DNA from: Anaspis maculata
Taxonomy: Eukaryota; Arthropoda; Insecta; Coleoptera; Scraptiidae
Direction of reading: 5' to 3'
Length of the DNA: 64,000 nucleotides
Assembly: GCA_949128115.1 (NCBI GenBank)
Contig: OX421968.1
Coordinates: forward strand, 5,022,001-5,086,000
Both the position numbers and the translations under genes were made by a program. Positions 55,976 to 64,000 of the stretch are shown here, in pieces. Under the pieces are notes generated by a model. It was not told where the DNA came from. It ran no database searches and saw only the letters and a list, made by a program, of their open reading frames with translations. Within the stretch, counting starts at the first letter, position 1; each line of letters opens with the position of its first letter.

Positions 55976-58900
55976 TTTAGACGGGTCAAGAAGGTCACTA
56001 TACAGAAATTCTGCGTTGTAGGAATCATTTACCGGGTTTGGCTGTATTGAGACCTAAAACGCCTGAGATGGAAGAGGGTATGAAAGCTTGCCATGGTAAA
56101 AAAACCGTTTTTATTTGAATTAATTCCAGCTAAAATTCTATTTCCAATATATTACAATGCATATTACTCTCGATGCCTTGACGCAATAAAAAGTTCACAA
56201 CACGCTGGTACATTGATTACAGCCGGATGCTTAGTAACTTTCTCCTTGCTGACTTTTTGGTAAGGCAACTCTTGTGCGGATACAACTTGCAAGATTTTCA
56301 GAAGCCCGCGATAACGCAAATTCTACTTCTATCGTTCTCCCTGGAAGTTGAATTAATGATAACAGCGTGTTTTGAACTCGTAATTTTGTCGAGCGCAAAT
56401 ATGCATTGACCAGAATGGTGGTCATTTAATTGATGCTATCTTTAAGCGTTGCAGTTGAAAATGTAAAAAACTTACATTTCTATTTTTTACACTAAAAAAA
56501 TCATGCCGAAACCTTGCTTGTTTTCTTTATTGTTATAGAAAAGTAAAAGGCGCTGATCTTTATTATGTCAGATCTTTCGTTGGACTGAAAGTTGTAAGAA
56601 AATCAAACTTGACTTCACAGATTTTACTGACTCTTAGAAGAGAAGTGAGCAGAAAATCAAATTTTGGACGACGGACGCCAATTACGGTCGTGGGATAACC
56701 TTAATGCAAGTGATAAATAAACGAACGTGAACATGAACGGTTGAAGATATAGTTCTACACATGTGCGGTGCTTTATTAAATGCAGTTCGATATCATTAGA
56801 ACTAACAAAACTGTTTCTGGGACTTTCCGCGATGTTGGTACATACATCCGTTGTGGGGTCAGTACGTGACGTCAGGTTGCGTCCAGCATTATTGCTTCTC
56901 TCCAAACCATATCGTAATATCGTTTCTTTCCATTAGAAGCAAGATGATCGCGGTTTTAATTGAAGTTTTAGTATTTTGGTCGCGTGACATTATATGGCGC
57001 TGTAAGTCGGTAGATAAAATTTCACTGTGCCCTGTACACATCGGATTTCTATCAATTGCACTTATGGGAATGGGTGTTTGACTTGTTTGTCCACCAGACC
57101 CACGGGAAACATATAAGATTGAGTGTTATTACTCAACGCGCATAGTAGCCGCTGGGGATCTTACAAATCCCCGAGTTATACGAGGCCTAGTTAAAAGGAG
57201 ACTATTACATCGCAAGCCGAGAGGGTATCGCCGGACGCGTTTGAATTGAATATCTATAGGTTCGCAGATTCGATTCAGAAAATGTTGAACTATTGAAAAA
57301 GTACCGACACCCAGAGCCATATAGCAATCAAACCAGCTACTAAATTACAACTGACGTTATCGCAAAAACTAGAGATTCTGGAAGTGTCGGACCCAAGTGG
57401 ATTACAGCCTGGCGATGGCCACGCGCTGACGGCTCGAGTTATTGGCCTTCGTCGATTCCAACGTCCCGTGTCATATCTCTCCTGCTCGTCGCCGTCATCG
57501 TCACCCTCTTGTCTCTCGAAAAATTGGATATCTTTTTCGACACACGATAAACAGTTACTCAGCGCCCTGTATATATAAATTGATTTATGATCCGGAATAA
57601 TATTGACTTAATTGAGCCTCCTTCCGGACCAATTTCATGGTTAACCCTCGATAGCTCAACAACCGGACGGAAGAATACTCGTGTTTTAACTACAATGCCT
57701 GCATACTGCTAAATTACCTGAAACCAACTACAATGAACTACTATACGGGAATAGAAAATGCAATCGATTGTCTATTCTGTACGATGCAGTCTGCCCCAGA
57801 ACTCTAGATAGATGTGTTTTACGATGACAATGAATCAAAACGTCCTATTGTGCAGACAGGAATCAACACTATTCTCTAATTAATTTTTACCGTATGAAGC
57901 TGTATTTAAGCCAAAATCGGATCAGACGAAATTACTGCATACAAGCAAACTCCCGAGCAACATCTTCAAACAGATTGAGGTGCTTTTATGAATTTTAGAG
58001 CTGTATTCGAGGCGACCTCACATTAGAAGAGTAGTACTCCATTGTATAGTACTTCTTTCATTTGCTCACGAGGACAAATCTTATTCCCCCGCTGTATAAT
58101 ATATGCACCTGATTGCACCTTGTATGATAATTTAACCAGAGATGACCCATCGTTGGACATTGATTTTAGTAAAGGGTTGGATCCAAGAAGCAAGTGTCTA
58201 ACTAAGCATCGCTCTTCTGAAGGATGTATGTTTCTCAGTGATTGTTTTAAATTGCATGTGGTCACGTTATGTACGCTTTTAAGTACCTACATACTTGTAA
58301 GTCAACTTTTTCCCATGTAACTAGACAATGCCTGTTTGGAAAATTATTATTAATATTTTTACTATTACTTCTATCATTATACGGCAAACCAGCCAAACGT
58401 AACCATTACATTTATATCGCATATTTGGATCCGATCGAATCTTTTCATTTGGGTCGATCCGCTTGAAGTTAGTGAAATAAAAGGTCGGGACTAAAATTTC
58501 AATCAGATGGAGCAGTTCAAGTTGATCCGGTGTTTTGACCGGCTTGACACTTCGAGTCGACCATCTGCTCGTATTGTAGCCGATGGAAAAGGGATTAGAT
58601 ATAAGTGACAGATGACCGACTTGTAAACAAATTATTTCTAAACTAATGCTGCCTTGTAGTTGTGAAAAAAAAAACACCAAAAAATTAATCAATATTCACA
58701 TCTTTCTCGGTTTGATGCAAGTTCAGGCGTTTTGAACACAATAATGTTGTTGTGTCTCGTCAGATACAACACAATTTCGACTGCTGAAACAAGACTGTGT
58801 GAAGCGAATCGAACGTGGGACGATAAAAACCCGTTAAACTGAAACCCCTCTGGATTTGATCGAAATTCGAAACTCGAGCAGATCGAAAGCTGCGATATAA

Positions 58901-59609
58901 ACGGGTAGTCATAGATACGGGATGTTCACGTTAAAATTGACCCCCCCCCCACTGGCTGGCCTTCTTCCTGCGACAATTTCAAAAAGGAAAACTGATTTTT
59001 GAAGGAGTTTTGCTGAATTTTTTGAACCTGCCCATAAAAAAATGTCTAGACCATTTTTTACAGGGTGTCGCACAATGTTTTTCAATAACATGCAGTCGAT
59101 GCAGACTTTTATCTTGATTACAACGAAATATAACACTTACGGGTTCATTTAACAAACTGTCAAAATGTTGATAATATAACAGTTTGAAATATGTAAAAAT
59201 CACAATCAAACCGATTTTGAGAGTTTTTTCCCAACCTCTGATTTTTTTGAAAAATGAACCGGTAAGTGTTGTGAACGTAATAAAACAAGGTAATTTTTTA
59301 GCGACATCCTGTATATTAGAGATCTGTACCTGTACGGACCTGTACAAGTGTACACCTGTAGATAGTTGACGCCGGAATACGGAGTCGAGTATGAGTGGCC
59401 GCGTCATCTGGAGCCGGCTCAAGGCGCTTTGTAATAATTTCAATGACTTTACATTCCACTTATTTATTTTAAATACGTAAAACGTAATTTTATTTTACAT
59501 TTTAATACGAGTGAGACGAGTTGAGTGCACGTTGAAATCAAACAATATGCCGTAAGTGTATATGGGCGCAGAACAAAGTGCAAACACTTTAGGTAACAAC
59601 GTAAAGCCT
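55976..59609. other. Unassigned intergenic DNA
   Basis: Several short ORFs on both strands (up to 154 codons, 58979-59443 minus), none with a recognisable domain. No RNA gene seen. Might include unrecognised exons. Confidence 0.4.
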
Positions 59610-62600
59610 AGATAGTAGAGGAAAATATGAAGCAAAATGTGCTTATTTGAGAAGTTCGTGTGCACGGAAAGGTAAAAAGCTGGGGTGCATTTTTTATGGT
59701 GTAGTATGGCTTGGGGATGAAGAATCCACTTGTCGTCAAAAAATCGTCCAGTGTGGGGGCGGTATGGGGGCGGTTTTGTGAAAAAACAGTTTTTTTAAAA
59801 AATGTTCTACAGTTTGTCAGCTTTTGGCTGATATCAGCTTGGAACAAATCCGTCAACTGTAAGTTGTCGTAAATAATTCATGAATAAAAAAGTGATCATT
59901 TACTTTGCCATTAGAATACACGTGAAACTTGACTGCCTCGTGCGCAAAGAACGTTGAATATCTCAGTAACGTGTTGAATGACATTTTTCATTCCACTCCC
60001 ACTCGATTATCTCCGTAACCACTAGTTCAATCAAAAAAGTTCCTTCTGTAAACCATGTTACCTATTCCATTGCGATTCTTGCGGTTTTTTCAGATTTGAT
60101 TTATCTTGAATAGTAACTGAGCTAGGGACGGAATTGTGATGTACTGCATGCAGCGGACAACTGCAGCGCTGAGGCCCTCGCGTACCCCTGCCATCCGCGC
60201 ACCCCCGCGAAGGCCATGGTGTATTGGGGGGGGAAATCTGCAGACTTATTATTGTGGCTGATGATCGAAACATTGTAAAAGTGTAGTCGGTAAATTTGCA
60301 ATATAAATAAATATATACCCCTTGAATTACGACGTACGTCTTCACATATTATAATAGTCCAGTCAAAATAGGTTTTAACCGGAAATAAATTCGGAAGTTG
60401 ACGAAATTTGGTGGATCGATGCAGAATTGAACGTGGAATAACATACTGAAATTCCCAAAAAGCTTGTTTTTTTTTAGGACCAATAAAAAGGGCCATCCTT
60501 GAAAATTTTCTTTTTTTCTGAATGGCTTGTGAACTATTATCTCTTCAGAACACAGCACCAGCACCAGCAAAGCAAATGTAGCCCGTTAAATTCCCAAGAG
60601 ATCGTACAAAACTCATCACTTTTTGGTCAATAGCCTCTGTGATATCGCGTCTACAAAAACGCAGTGAAAATTACTCAAAATATATTTCCGGATTTTATGT
60701 AAAAATATGCATGGTGTCAATTCAGGGGCTGTAACCTGGACAGCGAATGTGCGAATTTCAATGTGTTTTACATGCGGGAAAAGCTAATTCAACATTCGGT
60801 ATCACACTTTTGTCTAGAAGTCAAGAAGTCGCCAACTTCAAAATGGTACTTTTCCTCGACCTGTGAAATCGATACTTGCTGTCTCGAAGAATCCCCAAAA
60901 ATCGTTTTTTTTTCATACCATACTATTTGCCTCATTTTTCACTTAGGTAGAGCAAAACCATCCAGGGAAAATATGAAGAATTGAATACAGAAAAAATAAC
61001 ATGTTTCGGAATATTTATCCTATAGTGATGGTTTCTGAGTTGTATGGGTTGAAAGACTAAAACGACCTGTTCAGAAAAAAAAGGTAGTCCGGACACTAAC
61101 TGCTGAATATTGTACTTGCATTTGATGATTTTTTTTTAAATTCTTCAGATGTCAATATAACATTTGTGATGTTGTCGTGGAAGAACGGACAAAAGAGCTT
61201 GATGGAAATGTATGGAATAATAGAGCTAATAATAATGGTACAAGGTGGGTGATAAATAATGAAAGCAGGATGGTTGACTAGATAGAGAAAAGGTTATTTG
61301 AATCAAAGGCGTTGTAAAAATGTTTAAAAGGGAAATCTATACAATCATTTAGGCAATTTTGGAAAGAATTATTAATCATAATCATCTAATCATCAAAATC
61401 ATCTCAGAAAATCACAACTTCGTCCTTGGAACTAATTTTGAAATTTTACATGTTTGTAAAAAAGGACGGCTTTTAGATAGTATAGAGGTTCTTGAAATTG
61501 TAAAGCAACTAATAATTCTGTCCGAAATTGCCTAAAAGATTGTATAGATTTCTTTTTTAAACATTTTTACAACGCCTTTGATTTAAATAAGCTTCTTTCT
61601 TTCCATTCAACCATCCTTTCATTAATTCATCACCCACCTTGTACCATTTTTATTAGCTCTATTATTATTCCATACATTTCCATCAAGTTCTTTTTTCTAT
61701 TCTTCCATGACAACATCACAAATGTTATACCTACTGACATCTGAAGAATTTAAAAACAATTCACTTATCATTCACACAAACTTTATCTTCACCATTTATA
61801 CAATGTCGGTGATTCGGTGTGTTATCGTTCACCTTTTATGTACCTACCTACTTGTTTTATGTATTCTATTTTAGACTCCACACTTTGATGAAGAAGGGCC
61901 AGAGACCTGCGAAACCGGTCAGAAATAAAAACAATCAATTTGAAGGAAGACTGCGTGCAGATCATTTTATTTATGAAAAAAATCGATTTTTGCGGATTCT
62001 TTGGGACATCAAGTATCGATTTCAAAGGTCGAGAAAAAGTACCATTTTGAAGTTGGTGACTTCTAAACAAAAGTGTGATACCGAATGTAGAAAAAACACA
62101 TTGAAATTCGCACATTCGCTGTCCACGTTACAGCCCCTGAATTGACACCATGCATATTTTTACATAAAATCCGGAAATATATTTTGAGTAATTTTCACTG
62201 CGTTTTGGTAGACGCGATATCACAGAGGCTATTGACCAAAAAGTGATGAGTTTTGTACGATCTCTTGGGAATTTAACGGGCTACATTTGCTTTGCTGGTG
62301 CTGGTGCTGTGTTCTGAAGAGATAATAGTTCACAAGCCATTCAGAAAAAAAGAAAATTTTCAAGAATGGCCCTTTTTTATTGGTCCTAAAAAACAAGCTT
62401 TTTGGGAATTTCAGTATGTTATTCCACGTTCAATTCTGCATCGATCCACCAAATTTCGTCAACTTCCGAATTTATTTCCGGTTAAAACCTATTTTGACTG
62501 GACTATTATAATATGTGAAGACGTACGTCGTAATTCAAGGGGTATATATTTATTTATATTGCAAATTTACCGACTACACTTTTACAATGTTTCGATCATC

Positions 62601-63250
62601 AGCCACAATAATAAGTCTGCAGATTTCCCCCCCCCAATACACCATGGCCTTCGCGGGGGTGCGCGGATGGCAGGGGTACGCGAGGGCCTCAGCGCTGCAG
62701 TTGTCCGCTGCATGCAGTACATTACAATTCCGTCCCTAGCTCAGTTACTATTTAAGATAAATCAAATCTGAAAAAACCGCAAGAATCGCAATGGAATAGG
62801 TAACATGGTTTACAGAAGGAACTTTTTTGATTGAACTAGTGGTTACGGAGATAATCGAGTGGGAGTGGAATGAAAAATGTCATTCAACACGTTACTGAGA
62901 TATTCAACGTTCTTTGCGCACGAGGCAGTCAAGTTTTACGTGTATTCTAATGGCAAAGTAAATGATCACCTTTTTATTCATAAATTATTTACGACAACTT
63001 ACAGTTGACGGATTTGTTCCAAGCTAATACCAGCCAAAAGCTGACAAACTGTAGAACATTTTTTTAAAAAACTGTTTTTTCACAAAACCGCCCCCATACC
63101 GCCCCCACACTGGACGATTTTTTGACGACAAGTGGATTCTTCATCCCCAAGCCATACTACACCATAAAAAATGCACCCCAGCTTTTTACCTTTCCGTGCA
63201 CACGAAAGTCACAATAGAGTCTCATTTTTCCTCTACTAAGAGATAGTTAT
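59610..63250. repeat. 3.6-kb double hairpin (nested inverted repeats)
   Basis: Outer arms: about 59610-60925 pair with 61965-63250 (mirror sum near 122861), with high identity and small indels. The centre, about 61135-61755, is itself an inverted repeat folding near 61445 (TTTAAATTCTTCAGATGTCA at one end, its complement at the other). The arms encode mirrored ORFs (for example 60349-60570 minus and 62292-62771 plus), which are consequences of the symmetry. No transposase or other protein domain seen. Confidence 0.8.
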
Positions 63251-63783
63251 ATATTTACAAAACACTGTCAAATGCTCAACTGATTCTTGTTGCCAAGACC
63301 CAGTAAGCAATTAAATTTAATTAAAAAAGATTCATGCGTTCATGACTACAGGGATTTTGCCTCCCCCAAATGTTAATGACAGCAGACAGCACCTTAGAAA
63401 TCAGCTTGATGCCGGAAGATAGAAAGTAATTAGGCTTCTCGGTATAGCTACAAAAAATGTGATGCACGTCAAATTATAAATATCATGGTGCCAGTAAACA
63501 GAAAATAATAGGTTGTTAGAGCTATTCAACAAATACGCAATTCATTATTTGAATACATACAATATTTACGTAATCATACCCTGTTTAATCCGCTAGGTTA
63601 GCAAATTTGACATGTGCCTTGACATTTACACATACAGGATGCTTCATTGCACGAACACCGAATTGATCACAGCGACTTCTGAATACATCAGCGACAGATG
63701 AATTCGCTGGTCAGATGAATAACAGAACGTGAGTTCGAAAATGTTGATGGCAAGGATATGGTCTTTCACGGCCAGTAGTATTA
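63251..63783. other. Unassigned intergenic DNA
   Basis: AT-rich, no supported feature. Confidence 0.4.
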
Positions 63784-63911
63784 TAGTACGTTCATGTCAA
63801 GTGTGATTCGAGTAAGATATAATTTCCCGAACATCTCCTTTCCAAGAGCGTTGCGTGGCGATATTCCCAGGTCACTCGAATCATAATCATAGCTAAGTTG
63901 AACGTACTACA
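63784..63911. repeat. Small terminal-inverted-repeat hairpin
   Basis: TAGTACGTTCA ... GATTCGAGT at one end and ACTCGAATC ... TGAACGTACTA at the other, enclosing about 70 bp. MITE-like. Confidence 0.65.
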
Positions 63912-64000
63912 ATATAAAAACCATTGGAGTTCCAGATACAACGAAAAAAGAGACTTTGTTTTGCGGATAAAACTAGCTAACACTGATTGGCGGATTCCCA

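Noticed and set aside
60058..62771. Mirrored ORFs in the 3.6-kb hairpin as a duplicated gene
   Set aside because: The frames differ between arms by indels, contain no domain, and exist because of the symmetry.

Overview
This window is eukaryotic repeat-rich DNA, most likely from an arthropod and probably an insect. The reasons are an AT-rich background, a 77-bp intron candidate, tRNA-derived SINEs with 12-13 bp target duplications, RTE/Jockey-like LINE tails, a degenerate Tc1/mariner-type transposase and THAP-domain relics. I recognise no host protein-coding gene. There are no CRISPR arrays or rRNA genes and no convincing free-standing tRNA gene.

The main object is at 375-15172: an almost perfect 14.8-kb palindrome with two arms of about 7.4 kb around a 45-bp unpaired spacer (7753-7797). 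Each arm carries one intact protein-primed family B DNA polymerase (PolB) of Polinton/Maverick (adintovirus-like) type. The two genes point outward, have visible TATA boxes, and have AATAAA signals overlapping their stop codons. The palindrome ends exactly at a 6-bp direct repeat, TATTTT (369-374 and 15173-15178), and starts with 5'-AG. Six-bp target duplications and 5'-AG ends are Polinton hallmarks. I therefore read it as one integration of a head-to-head, snap-back-like Polinton molecule, not as two separate insertions and not as a simple assembly fold-back. It shows no integrase, ATPase, protease or capsid gene. The arm interiors hold a candidate two-exon membrane protein gene upstream of PolB, a short ORF split by an in-frame TAG antisense to the PolB leader, a 15-bp minisatellite, and unassigned small ORFs.

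The rest is nested repeats. From 15.2 to 21.5 kb lie two copies of a composite repeat built from alternating ~260-bp A and B modules. Copy 1 is interrupted by a THAP-fragment repeat (a second copy lies at 54.9-55.7 kb) and by a SINE with a 13-bp target duplication. From 18.0 to 18.75 kb is a LINE tail split by a SINE. From 21.7 to 23.9 kb is a set of nested inverted repeats. From 26.4 to 28.75 kb is a LINE reverse-transcriptase relic split by a 1.4-kb terminal-inverted-repeat element. From 28.9 to 31.4 kb is a fold-back whose centre is occupied by a SINE. Further on are a 110-bp tandem repeat (31.6-32.1 kb), another inverted-repeat element (32.3-34.7 kb), LINE 3' ends (39.8-40.6, 46.6-47.1 kb), ATTCGAAT-rich segments (41.6-43 kb), more fold-backs (43.4, 45.7-46.6, 51.7-52.8, 55.8, 63.8 kb) and a 3.6-kb double hairpin (59.6-63.25 kb).

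The two PolB genes could in principle replicate the element's own ends by protein priming. Mobilisation would need an integrase supplied in trans. The many long hairpins suggest the locus could also produce hairpin dsRNA, but that is inference.
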